Shown: positions 34,956 to 43,253 of the stretch, one piece after another
How the letters are laid out: each line of letters opens with the position of its first letter
Numbering within the stretch: the stretch's first letter is position 1
Assembly (NCBI GenBank): GCA_017962175.1
Contig: JAGCVU010000187.1
Span: 1-56,574 of the forward strand
DNA: 56,574 nt
Source of the DNA: Bacteroidales bacterium
GTDB taxonomy: Bacteria > Bacteroidota > Bacteroidia > Bacteroidales > UBA3824
Direction: 5' to 3'
The notes under the pieces: generated by a model
Seen by the model: only the letters and a program-made list of their open reading frames with translations
What the model was told of the DNA's origin: nothing
Databases searched by the model: none
Made by a program: the position numbers and the translations under genes

Positions 34956-36410
34956 TTAATTTATTTTTTTGCCCCAAAACGAAAATCCGCACGAATCCAC
35001 CGCTGAGAATAGTAACGTATTGGTTTTCAATTCCCAATCGTGTCCGGCAAATACCTTTACACCAGTGATTTTATAATTATCCACCTCTAATGAAAACGAA
35101 TTTTCAGCAAAATGGCTGACATTCTGCGCCGAAATCTCTATTTTTTTTGAAACATTTGTTTCCTCGGGCAAAAGATGATTATCTGCCACTTGACCGTCTG
35201 CTCCGGTGCGGTGTTGCTCGTTGTCTTTGATGGTAATAATTTCCCAAACGCCATACAAATCACTTTCAGTGAGGGTAATATCTTGTTCGCCGGCGAAACG
35301 TTCGGGCGATACCACTGGCCAACCGTCGGCATTGAAATACAATCGGCGGATATGCAAGTCCATCATCATATTTTCGGGTTGAAGCCGTCCCTGCGATGCA
35401 AGAAAAAAGTTGCCCTCGCCATCGTTAAACACGCTGCAATGCGCCAAACCTGCCCAACCGGGATGGTTTTCAAAACGGTAAGGTGCTGTAAGTATGGGCA
35501 ATGTATTCACCTCGCCACGTGGGTCAGTATCAAAATAATCTTTGTAAGGACCTTCGGGATGGTCTGCCACCAAAACCCTTACGTTATAAGTAGTTACCAA
35601 TGGTCCGTAGCTTACAAAAAGGTAATATTTCTTGGTTTCGGGATTATAAACCACCTCCGGAGCTTCCATATTATCTTGCTGATAATTAGCCCTATGAGCC
35701 ACAAGATGACCTTGGTCGCCATCGTTAAGGGCAAGACCCGTTTCTGGATTAAGCTCCATAGCAAAAATACCACCGAAAAACGAACCGTAAATCATCCAAA
35801 GACGATGATTTTCAGCATCTTCGATAATTGTTGGGTCGATAGCGTTCATTACCGAACTATCATCGGTTTTTACCACGCAGCCTTTGTGTTGCCAAGGGCC
35901 TTCGGGATTTGCCGATTCTGCCAAACCAATGTACGACACCTTTTTACCAAATGTAGAAAGGCAGTAGTACATACGGTACACACCTTTATAATTATATACA
36001 AACGGAGCCCAAAGTCCACGCGAAGTTTTGTCGCCGCTAATGGCATGCACATAGTTCCACGCATCGGTAGGAATAGAGTCAAACGCCCATCCAAGAAAAT
36101 CCCAATTAACCAAATCTTTGCTCTTGCGCATTTGGATATTGCCCATCTTGATTGGTTTGCGCTCTTCGCCCTCTTTTGGAGGAGCAAAATACACAGCATC
36201 GGTAGAATATGCGTAATAAGTGTCGCCAAATTTTCTTACGCAGGGGTCGTGCACATTGTAAGTGCCCCATTTTTCGGGATTTTGGATAAATGCAGAATAA
36301 TCATCGTCCCAGGGATTGGGCGATGGCGAAGGCGAAAAACCCTTTTCAGCGCACGAAGACAACACCCCCGCCGCCGAAATAGCCAATAATAGAATTTTAA
36401 CTTTGTCCAT
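34956..36410 (-). CDS. GH43 lipoprotein, likely arabinanase or arabinofuranosidase (promoter-proximal)
   Basis: The ATG at 36410 is chosen over the longer frame from 36548, because it begins a lipoprotein signal (D-K-V-K-I-L-L-L ... L-S-S-C) and the longer form would translate through the predicted promoter. The ~484-aa protein has the GH43 acidic residues in V-H-D-P-C, A-I-D-P-T and M-E-A-P-E, and blades with W-M-I-Y-G-S-F-F and a C-terminal beta domain ending S-F-W-G-K-K. It is the first gene of the - strand operon GH43-susC-susD-GH43. Different loop lengths from the other GH43 protein suggest different modes, for example endo versus exo action on arabinan. Confidence 0.85.
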   Translation of the reverse strand: MDKVKILLLAISAAGVLSSCAEKGFSPSPSPNPWDDDYSAFIQNPEKWGTYNVHDPCVRKFGDTYYAYSTDAVYFAPPKEGEERKPIKMGNIQMRKSKDLVNWDFLGWAFDSIPTDAWNYVHAISGDKTSRGLWAPFVYNYKGVYRMYYCLSTFGKKVSYIGLAESANPEGPWQHKGCVVKTDDSSVMNAIDPTIIEDAENHRLWMIYGSFFGGIFAMELNPETGLALNDGDQGHLVAHRANYQQDNMEAPEVVYNPETKKYYLFVSYGPLVTTYNVRVLVADHPEGPYKDYFDTDPRGEVNTLPILTAPYRFENHPGWAGLAHCSVFNDGEGNFFLASQGRLQPENMMMDLHIRRLYFNADGWPVVSPERFAGEQDITLTESDLYGVWEIITIKDNEQHRTGADGQVADNHLLPEETNVSKKIEISAQNVSHFAENSFSLEVDNYKITGVKVFAGHDWELKTNTLLFSAVDSCGFSFWGKKIN

Positions 36411-36437
36411 AATATCAGTATTAGTGATTAGTATGGG

Positions 36438-36493
36438 CAAAATTAGCGCACAGCGATGTGAGAGGGGTGGACAAAGAGGCGGAAATGGTGGAC
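36438..36493 (-). promoter_or_regulatory. Predicted HTCS operator and promoter, site B (GH43-susCD operon)
   Basis: On the - strand GTCCAC is found at 36488-36493 and 36467-36472, exactly 21 bp apart. The proximal copy reads GTCCACCCCT, identical over 10 bp to site A, and is followed after 17 bp by TAATTTTG (36438-36445), a perfect TAnnTTTG -7 box. The -33 position is occupied by the repeat instead of TTTG. Confidence 0.75.
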
Positions 36494-36530
36494 GATTGCA
36501 CACAAAAACAACGCGACACGGTTGGCACAC

Positions 36531-36573
36531 AAAAACCCCGGACACCATCGCCGCAGGGCGGCTTGGTGTCCGG
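36531..36573 (-). terminator. Rho-independent terminator of a truncated gene on the - strand
   Basis: CCGGACACCA (36564-36573 on the - strand) pairs with TGGTGTCCGG (36538-36547), with further pairing inside the loop (GCCGC with GCGGC), followed on the - strand by GGTTTTTG. It ends whatever is read from the gene tail just upstream. Confidence 0.7.
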
Positions 36574-36602
36574 AGATACAGAGATACCGTCTTCCAGACG
36601 GG

Positions 36603-36770
36603 TTATAGGGCGATTTTAAAAGAGTTGCCGTTGATTACAACCACAAATACGCCTGATTTGGGGAGATTGACTTCTTCTTTGGTAGATGTTGTGGTGGCAG
36701 ATTTTATGGTGATGGAAAATTTTTTGAAGATATACGATACGCAAAGATAAGGAATGTTTTTTAAAACACC
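36603..36770 (-). pseudogene. Orphan C-terminal tail of a probable secreted protein
   Basis: About 55 codons are open on the - strand and end at a TAA (36603-36605) just before the terminator at 36531-36573. The last ~35 residues (beginning F-S-I-T-I-K-S and ending V-F-V-V-V-I-N-G-N-S-F-K-I-A-L) have the form of the C-terminal beta tails found on secreted Bacteroidota proteins (G-V-Y-V-V-K-V-N-G pattern). There is no start codon or preceding domain; the frame is stopped at 36771, shortly before the divergent ATPase gene. It looks like the remnant of a gene whose 5' part was lost. The 416-bp stretch 36411-36826 holds only this, site B and a -7 box. Confidence 0.4.
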
Positions 36771-36795
36771 TCATACCACCAATCGTTTTTTTTAT

Positions 36796-36803
36796 TATAT
36801 TTG
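36796..36803 (+). promoter_or_regulatory. -7 element (TATATTTG) of the AAA-ATPase/nuclease gene
   Basis: TATATTTG lies 23 bp before the ATG at 36827; a T-run but no TTTG is seen in the -33 region. Confidence 0.5.
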
Positions 36804-36826
36804 CCCAAAAATAAAAGCAAATAACT

Positions 36827-38560
36827 ATGCGACTGATTCCTTACGGCGAAACCGACTACGTTACCATACGCAAAGAAAACTCGTATTACGTTGACAAAAC
36901 GGCGTTTATTCCTTATTTTGAAACCGCCGCCAAATATATTATGTTTCTACGTCCGAGAAGGTTTGGCAAAACATTGTTTATGAATATATTAGCCGCCTAT
37001 TACGACATTTTAGAAAAAGACAACTACGAGCAAAACTTCGGCGGATTGGATATTTACAATCATACCACTCCCAATCAGGGAAAGTATATGATTTTGAAAT
37101 TCGATTTTTCTACCGTTGACAGCCGCAAAGAAAATGTAGAAGATTCGTTTAACTTTATTGTTTGTGAAACCATACGAAACTTTGTTACGAGATACAAAAG
37201 CGTACTTCCTGCCAACACTTCCGAACAATTAAAAGATGTTATTGACATCAGCAACAAGGCATTGAACAAACTGATTGCCATTACCGCAAATTCGCCATAC
37301 AAAATCTACATTATGATAGATGAGTACGACAACTTTGCCAACACACTGTTTTCTACCGACGAGGACGCATACAAAAACCTTACTCACGGAGATGGATTTT
37401 TCCGATTGTTTTTCAATGTTTTAAAGGCAATGACTTCATCTAACAACGCACTCATTGGACGTATATTTATATCAGGTGTGTCGCCGTTGACGCTGAGCGA
37501 TGTTACAAGCGGGTTTAATATCGCCGCAAATCATTCTATTGATGGCAATCTTAATTCTGTTATGGGTTTTGCCGAAAGCGAAGTTAGAAAAATGTTGGAG
37601 TTTTACCGCAATGAAACTGGCGTTTTTAAACATTCTGTTGACGAACTTATCGACATTATGAAGCCCATTTACAACAACTACTGTTTTGCAGCGAGTATGT
37701 TAGACGAGGAAAGGGTTTTTAATACCGATATGGTTCTCTATTTTGTTCGCAACTATGTAATGTCGAAAGGCCGCCTCCCTGAAAAACTTGTTGACCCAAA
37801 TGTCTCCACCGACTTTTTCAAGATGGAAAAGATGGTGAAAATAGAAAAAGATTTTGGCGAAAAATCGCAGATAATTTTGGAAATCGTTAACACTGGCAAG
37901 ACGTTTTTTGAACTAAATCCTGAGTTTGCCATTGCAGAATTATCTCGACCGCACAACCTTAAAAGCCTCCTATTCTATATGGGACTTCTGAGTTACGGTG
38001 CTGACGAAAACGGCTATCCCATTTTTGTTGTCCCAAACGAGACTGTTAAACAACAGTATTGCAACTACTTAGAAAAATGTTATTCGCAAGCGTTAGGATG
38101 GCGTACCGACAACAATTTATTGGATTCGTATTGGGAAAAACTTGCTTTTCAAGGTGATTGTAAGCCGTTTATCTCATATATAGCATCGATAATTGACGGC
38201 AACTCTTCTGTAAGAGATTTTGACGCCCAGGGCGAGTTTTTTGTAAAAGGATTCTTTATGTCGCATTTTTGCAAAAGTTCTGGCTACGTGGCTTTTACCG
38301 AATTGGAGGCCGACCACGGGTTTACCGATATGTTTCTTGAACCCCTCGGCTACAAACGCCACGCTTATATGATTGAGTTGAAATACTGCAAAAAAAACTC
38401 ATCGGACGAAACTGTGGCTCAATTAAAAGAGGATGCCAACGCACAATTGCAACGTTACATCGCCGACCACCGCATCGCCGAAAAATGCACAAACAAAAAA
38501 TGGGAACTCCATACTGCTGTGGTAGTGTTTAGAGGTTGGAAGATGGAGGTATTGGAATAA
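36827..38560 (+). CDS. AAA-ATPase-like / PD-(D/E)XK protein (PF09820 with PDDEXK_9)
   Basis: This 577-aa protein belongs to a family that is highly expanded in Bacteroidota. The N-terminal ATPase-like part starts I-P-Y-G-E-T-D-Y and has Y-Y-V-D-K-T and P-R-R-F-G-K-T (Walker-A-like) near residues 43-49, plus a Walker-B-like I-M-I-D-E-Y-D near 160-166. The C-terminal nuclease domain is intact: D501 in T-D-M-F-L and E517-x-K519 in I-E-L-K-Y. Function is unknown; mobile-element or toxin-like roles have been suggested for the family. It lies directly before the HTCS gene (15 bp), so the regulator may be co-transcribed with it, although the two have no obvious functional link. Confidence 0.85.
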   Translation: MRLIPYGETDYVTIRKENSYYVDKTAFIPYFETAAKYIMFLRPRRFGKTLFMNILAAYYDILEKDNYEQNFGGLDIYNHTTPNQGKYMILKFDFSTVDSRKENVEDSFNFIVCETIRNFVTRYKSVLPANTSEQLKDVIDISNKALNKLIAITANSPYKIYIMIDEYDNFANTLFSTDEDAYKNLTHGDGFFRLFFNVLKAMTSSNNALIGRIFISGVSPLTLSDVTSGFNIAANHSIDGNLNSVMGFAESEVRKMLEFYRNETGVFKHSVDELIDIMKPIYNNYCFAASMLDEERVFNTDMVLYFVRNYVMSKGRLPEKLVDPNVSTDFFKMEKMVKIEKDFGEKSQIILEIVNTGKTFFELNPEFAIAELSRPHNLKSLLFYMGLLSYGADENGYPIFVVPNETVKQQYCNYLEKCYSQALGWRTDNNLLDSYWEKLAFQGDCKPFISYIASIIDGNSSVRDFDAQGEFFVKGFFMSHFCKSSGYVAFTELEADHGFTDMFLEPLGYKRHAYMIELKYCKKNSSDETVAQLKEDANAQLQRYIADHRIAEKCTNKKWELHTAVVVFRGWKMEVLE

Positions 38561-38575
38561 ATAATTTTATTTGAT

Positions 38576-41500
38576 TTGAAACATCTGTTAATCATATTAT
38601 CAATATTGCTCAGTGCTGCCACATCTTTGACGGCTCAGTCTCCCCATCCCTACTCCGACGCGCTGTTTTCGTATCTCACTGTCGAAAACGGTATGCCAAA
38701 CAATTTTGCCAACGATATTTACAAAGATTCGCGCGGATTTATATGGATTTCTACTTACGGCGGTGGACTTTTGCGCTACGACGGATACGATTTTAAACAT
38801 TTCAACACCCGCTCTGATATGCCTATCAAAAGCAATTTTGTGATTCAAACCGTTGAAGATAATTTTCACCGCCTGTGGATTGCTACCGAAGGAGGTATCG
38901 ATATTATCAACTTAGACAACGGCACCGAATGTGGCTCAGAAATATTTGGCAACGACACTACGGGCGTTTTAAGGCAATTTACGGCATTCATTACCAAAGA
39001 TTCGCGCGGAAGCATTTGGGTTGCCACCACAAATTCAATTTTAAAAACCGATTTCAACACCGATGGAAACATCTCTGCCATTAGCTATCTAAACCCTCAA
39101 ACCAAAGTAACCAACGTTGTTACAACTATTTACGAATACGATGGACAAATTCTCGCCGGCATCGACAATACTGTAATGAAACTTGTTACCGACGACAACC
39201 ACAATATTTCGGCAAAAGTTTTCGCACCGCAACTCCAAAATCTTTCGTGCAACAATATAAAGTGTATGGTGGCTAAGGAAAACGAACTTTGGGTTGGCAC
39301 CAACGACGGCCTTTTTCGCTATAATCCTGCATTACAAACAGTTAAAGAATATCGTCACAGCGATTCCAACCCGCTCACCATTACTCAAAACCTTGTTTCC
39401 GACCTAAAAATTGCCGACAACGGACAACTACTTGTTGCCACGCTCAAGGGGTTGAATTTTTACAACACAATGCACGATTGCTTTTCCAACATCTCTTACG
39501 ACCAAAATGCGCAACCAGGCAAAACGCTCAACAGCAATTTTATAAACTGCCTTTTTTGCGACGACAATATTATTTGGATTGGCACCGAATCGAGCGGAAT
39601 CAACAAAATGACAAAACCTGTTATCGGGGTTAAAAATTTTACTCATTCTATTGACCCTCAATCAATTTCGAGCGGACCAATCAATTCGGTTTACATTTCA
39701 CCTTCGGGAACGCTCTACGCCGGATGTATCGAGGGCGGATTAAACATTATGCCCAAAGGCGAAAAAGGTTTTAAACATATTACCACAGCTAACGGACTGG
39801 CACACAATTCAATATCGTACATTGAGCCGGTGTCGTCAAAAACGCTTTGGCTCGGCACTTGGGGCAATGGAATTTCTATTTTTGACACTGAAAAACAGAA
39901 AGTTATCAAAAATCTCACTCCTGCATCCACCAATATTCCTATTGATTTTATTGGTTCGCTCAAATACGATAGTATCAACAATGGTGTTTGGATAGGTTGC
40001 ACACGCGGTTTCTTGTTTTACGACCTTGCCCAAGAGAACTTTGCCCCTCCCCTGCCCGATAGTCTCAACACCGGCATCAACGGCTGCATAGGCATCACCC
40101 TCACTCGCGACGGCTATCTACTTGCAGGCTGCACCAAGGGCATTATCAAAATCAATCTTGAATCGTTTAAGAAAAGCCGAACTGATTTTGAATACAAGGT
40201 GATGACACCACAGGCCGACGACCGTAACACACAGTATCGCAACAAAGTAACGTTTCTAATGCAGGCTTCCGACGGTTCGGTTTATGTTGGCACCGACGGA
40301 TATGGACTTGTAAAAGTTACCAAAAACGGAGAATCGTCCACATCAACGCAAATCACCACCGACAACGGACTTTCAAACAATATCGTTTGCCAAATACTCG
40401 AAGACAACGCTCACCGCATTTGGACTGCTACCACCAATGGCATTTGTTGCTATTCGCCCAACACAGGACGCATTTCGTCGTACCATACTCAAGAGGGCTT
40501 GGTGAGCAACCAATTTTTCTGGAACGGATGTTTCAAAGCAAAAGATTCCGACCTATTGTATTTTGGTAATAATCAAGGACTTGTAGAAATTAATTCAGAA
40601 CGTTCGTATCAACCGCCGCAATGTTCTGTGGTGCTTACAAATTTGCTGGTTGACAACAACCCCGCAACACCCGTCAAAGGAGGATTTATTGAAAAAGAAA
40701 TCAACATTGAATCGCTTATACGCCTTCACGAGCGCAACAAATCGTTTACCATTGAATTTTCGGCGTTGAACTACACCTCGCCCACTTCGGTAGTGTATCA
40801 ATATCGTTTGCTTGGTTTTACCGACGAATGGACCACAGTGGAGAGCAACCGACGTTTCGCAGGCTATACAAACTTACCCTCAGGCACTTACACATTTCAA
40901 GTAAGATGCGCCATGGGAGCCAACGAGTTTTCTTCACCCACCGAAATAAAAGTGGAGGTGAGTGCTTATTTTTACAAAACATGGTGGTTTGCACTGTTGG
41001 CAATTGCTGCTATCATTCTGATTACCATTGAGATAATCCGTACCCGCACAAGAGTTTTAAAAAGTCAAAAACAGGCTCTCGAAATCACCATTGGCGAACG
41101 TACTGCCGACCTCAAAAACAAAACCGAGGAACTATCGCGACAAAACGAAATTCTTTTCCGCCAAAACGAAGAAATTTCGCGACAAAAAACGCAAATGGAG
41201 CAAATGACCCATAAAATTCAGGAACTTACGGTTGATAAACTCGCATTTTTCACCAACATTACCCACGAATTTCGCACGCCGCTTACATTAATAATTGGTC
41301 CGATTGACCGCGCATTAAAACTTTCTACCAACCCAAAAGTTATTGAGCAACTGAACTTTGTAAGCCGCAATTCGCGTCATTTGCTTTCGCTTGTAAACCA
41401 ACTGATGGACTTCCGCAAGGTAGAATCGGGCAATTTGCATATTTCGCTCACGTCGGGCAATTTTGTAACCTTTGTCGACGATATGTTGCTGCCTTTCAAA

Positions 41501-42784
41501 GCATACGCTATTGAGCATAATATCAACCTTACATTCTACCGTCATTTGGCAAATTCGTACATAATGTTCGACCGCGAAGCAATGACCAAGATTTTTACCA
41601 ATCTACTCGGCAATGCCATCAAATTTACTCCCGACGGCGGACGAATTGCCATTTTTACAGCCTCGCTCCGCAATCCCGACCGTTTGTACATCTGCGTTTC
41701 CGACAGTGGAAGCGGCATTGTAAAAGAAGATATCGAAAAGATTTTCAACAGTTTTTACCAATCAAAAGGCAAAGAAGACATCAAAGTTTCGGGACAAAGC
41801 GGCACAGGCATAGGACTTTATCTCTGCAAACGCCTTGCTAACCTTCTCGGAGGCGACATCACCGCCAAAAACAATAAGAAAAAAGGCGCATCGTTTCGCT
41901 TGATGATACCGCTCACTGGCGTAGAATCCGAATCGGTAAGTCCCGTTACCAACTTGGTAGACAATTCGTTGTACGACAATAGCGACGAAGACCACATTTC
42001 TACACCATCGGGACACAAAACCACCGTGCTCGTAGTAGAAGACAACAGCGATATGCGGCAATATATCCATTCGATACTTTCCGACACTTATCTTGTGCTT
42101 GAAGCCTCAGGCGGAAACGATGCTTTAAAACTGCTCCGTTCGCGCACTATCGACCTCATACTCAGCGACCTTATGATGCCCGAAATGGACGGAATACAAC
42201 TTGCCAAAACCGTAAAATCCGACATCGACATTTCGCACATTCCATTTATAATGCTCACCGCCAAAACCGCTCGCGATGCCCAATTAGAGAGTCTCAAAAG
42301 CGGTATCGACGATTATATTCTAAAACCATTCGACGAGGACGTGCTTAAAGCCAAAATAGAAACCGTAATTGGCAATCGTCGCCGGTATCAACAAAAATTC
42401 CGTTCCGAAATGGATTCCGATGCGCTCAACATGGCAGACGATTCCAACGACAAACGTTTCATCGAAAAAGCCCTAAAAATTATCAAAGAAAACTACAAAA
42501 ATTCTTACTACGAAGTAACCGAATTTGTAGAGCAAATGGGAATGAGCAAAACATTGGTAAACAAAAAGATGCAGAGTCTTACGCAGCAAAGCGCAGGTCA
42601 ATTTATCCGCAATTATCGCCTAAAAATTGCCAAAGAACTCCTAATCAAAAACCGCATTTCGCGCAATATGAACATTTCCGAAATAGCCTACGAAGTAGGT
42701 TTCAACGACCCCAAATATTTTACCCGCTGCTTTACCAAACATTTCAACGCCACACCGAGTAGTTTTTTGGGCGAGGCAGAATAA
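38576..42784 (+). CDS. Hybrid two-component system regulator (HTCS) of the polysaccharide utilisation locus
   Basis: The 1402-aa protein starts at a TTG (38576); this start is decided by the signal peptide K-H-L-L-I-I-L-S-I-L-L that follows at once, and no in-frame ATG exists before residue 40. Order: signal peptide, two seven-bladed propeller ligand-binding regions (repeats of I-W-I-G-T-x-x-G and L-x-x-Y-x), Y_Y_Y domain (about 700-790), membrane helix (about 802-820), HisKA with T-H-E-F-R-T-P (His near 898), HATPase with G-T-G-I-G-L, receiver (L-V-V-E-D-N, phospho-Asp near 1198 in L-S-D-L-M-M-P) and C-terminal AraC HTH (E-I-A-Y-E-V-G-F). It senses oligosaccharide in the periplasm and activates transcription. 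The GTCCAC repeats at three promoters are the likely binding sites. Confidence 0.95.
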   Translation: MKHLLIILSILLSAATSLTAQSPHPYSDALFSYLTVENGMPNNFANDIYKDSRGFIWISTYGGGLLRYDGYDFKHFNTRSDMPIKSNFVIQTVEDNFHRLWIATEGGIDIINLDNGTECGSEIFGNDTTGVLRQFTAFITKDSRGSIWVATTNSILKTDFNTDGNISAISYLNPQTKVTNVVTTIYEYDGQILAGIDNTVMKLVTDDNHNISAKVFAPQLQNLSCNNIKCMVAKENELWVGTNDGLFRYNPALQTVKEYRHSDSNPLTITQNLVSDLKIADNGQLLVATLKGLNFYNTMHDCFSNISYDQNAQPGKTLNSNFINCLFCDDNIIWIGTESSGINKMTKPVIGVKNFTHSIDPQSISSGPINSVYISPSGTLYAGCIEGGLNIMPKGEKGFKHITTANGLAHNSISYIEPVSSKTLWLGTWGNGISIFDTEKQKVIKNLTPASTNIPIDFIGSLKYDSINNGVWIGCTRGFLFYDLAQENFAPPLPDSLNTGINGCIGITLTRDGYLLAGCTKGIIKINLESFKKSRTDFEYKVMTPQADDRNTQYRNKVTFLMQASDGSVYVGTDGYGLVKVTKNGESSTSTQITTDNGLSNNIVCQILEDNAHRIWTATTNGICCYSPNTGRISSYHTQEGLVSNQFFWNGCFKAKDSDLLYFGNNQGLVEINSERSYQPPQCSVVLTNLLVDNNPATPVKGGFIEKEINIESLIRLHERNKSFTIEFSALNYTSPTSVVYQYRLLGFTDEWTTVESNRRFAGYTNLPSGTYTFQVRCAMGANEFSSPTEIKVEVSAYFYKTWWFALLAIAAIILITIEIIRTRTRVLKSQKQALEITIGERTADLKNKTEELSRQNEILFRQNEEISRQKTQMEQMTHKIQELTVDKLAFFTNITHEFRTPLTLIIGPIDRALKLSTNPKVIEQLNFVSRNSRHLLSLVNQLMDFRKVESGNLHISLTSGNFVTFVDDMLLPFKAYAIEHNINLTFYRHLANSYIMFDREAMTKIFTNLLGNAIKFTPDGGRIAIFTASLRNPDRLYICVSDSGSGIVKEDIEKIFNSFYQSKGKEDIKVSGQSGTGIGLYLCKRLANLLGGDITAKNNKKKGASFRLMIPLTGVESESVSPVTNLVDNSLYDNSDEDHISTPSGHKTTVLVVEDNSDMRQYIHSILSDTYLVLEASGGNDALKLLRSRTIDLILSDLMMPEMDGIQLAKTVKSDIDISHIPFIMLTAKTARDAQLESLKSGIDDYILKPFDEDVLKAKIETVIGNRRRYQQKFRSEMDSDALNMADDSNDKRFIEKALKIIKENYKNSYYEVTEFVEQMGMSKTLVNKKMQSLTQQSAGQFIRNYRLKIAKELLIKNRISRNMNISEIAYEVGFNDPKYFTRCFTKHFNATPSSFLGEAE

Positions 42785-42810
42785 AGCATTCTTAACAATG
42801 ATACACAAAC

Positions 42811-42842
42811 AAAAAAGGCCCGCCAGAATTGACGAGCCTTTT
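42811..42842 (+). terminator. Terminator of the HTCS gene
   Basis: AAAAAGGC-CG and CG-AGCCTTTT can pair across a loop, ending in T-rich sequence, 27 bp after the stop. The stem is imperfect. Confidence 0.6.
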
Positions 42843-42899
42843 CTCCTTTAACCACTATTATAAACCCAAAAAAGTTTATAAATTCTCAAAATACCCTAG

Positions 42900-42973
42900 T
42901 AGCGAGACCCGGGATTGAACCGGGGACCTTATGATTATGAATCATACGCTCTAACCAGCTGAGCTATCTCGCC
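42900..42973 (-). tRNA. tRNA-Met (CAT anticodon)
   Basis: Read on the - strand, the sequence folds as a full cloverleaf of 74 nt including the discriminator A, with D-arm A-G-C-T-C-A-G-C-T-G-G-T-T, anticodon stem TATGA/TCATA with loop TTCATAA (anticodon CAT), and a T-arm with GGTTCAATCC. CCA is not encoded (CTA follows the discriminator). The first pair of the acceptor stem is G1-U72. CAT could also mark a lysidine-modified tRNA-Ile2, which cannot be excluded from sequence alone. It is not an initiator by its paired acceptor end. Confidence 0.9.
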
Positions 42974-43004
42974 ATCATGTCAAATGCCTTCGTTTAAGAC
43001 GGTG

Positions 43005-43035
43005 CAAAGGTAGATACTTTTTTTTATTCTGCAAG
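43005..43035 (-). promoter_or_regulatory. Promoter of the tRNA-Met gene
   Basis: On the - strand CTTG (43032-43035) lies 19 bp before TACCTTTG (43005-43012), a TAnnTTTG -7 box; transcription would reach the tRNA about 25 bp later. Confidence 0.6.
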
Positions 43036-43253
43036 TTTTAAATCATAAAAATTTCCATTTTTTCTCTATTTTTTTTCGAGGCAATACCAAAATTCTACTA
43101 ATCAAATATTTATAAAAAATAAAAATCTTCAATCCATTTACTCAAAAATACACTTCGGTACAAAAATTGCAAAAATTTTAAAAAAAATGCGCCAAAATTT
43201 TATTATTTCGCAAATCTGTAGTATATTGCATTGATTTTTGTTTTGACAGAATT

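Noticed and set aside
35175..36389. Long open frame (404 codons) on the + strand
   Set aside because: It is the complement of the GH43 gene; codon choice, GH43 motifs and lipobox all support the - strand.
42900..42973. Initiator tRNA-fMet
   Set aside because: The acceptor stem begins with a G1-U72 pair and the stem is otherwise paired, unlike the C1-A72 mismatch of initiators.
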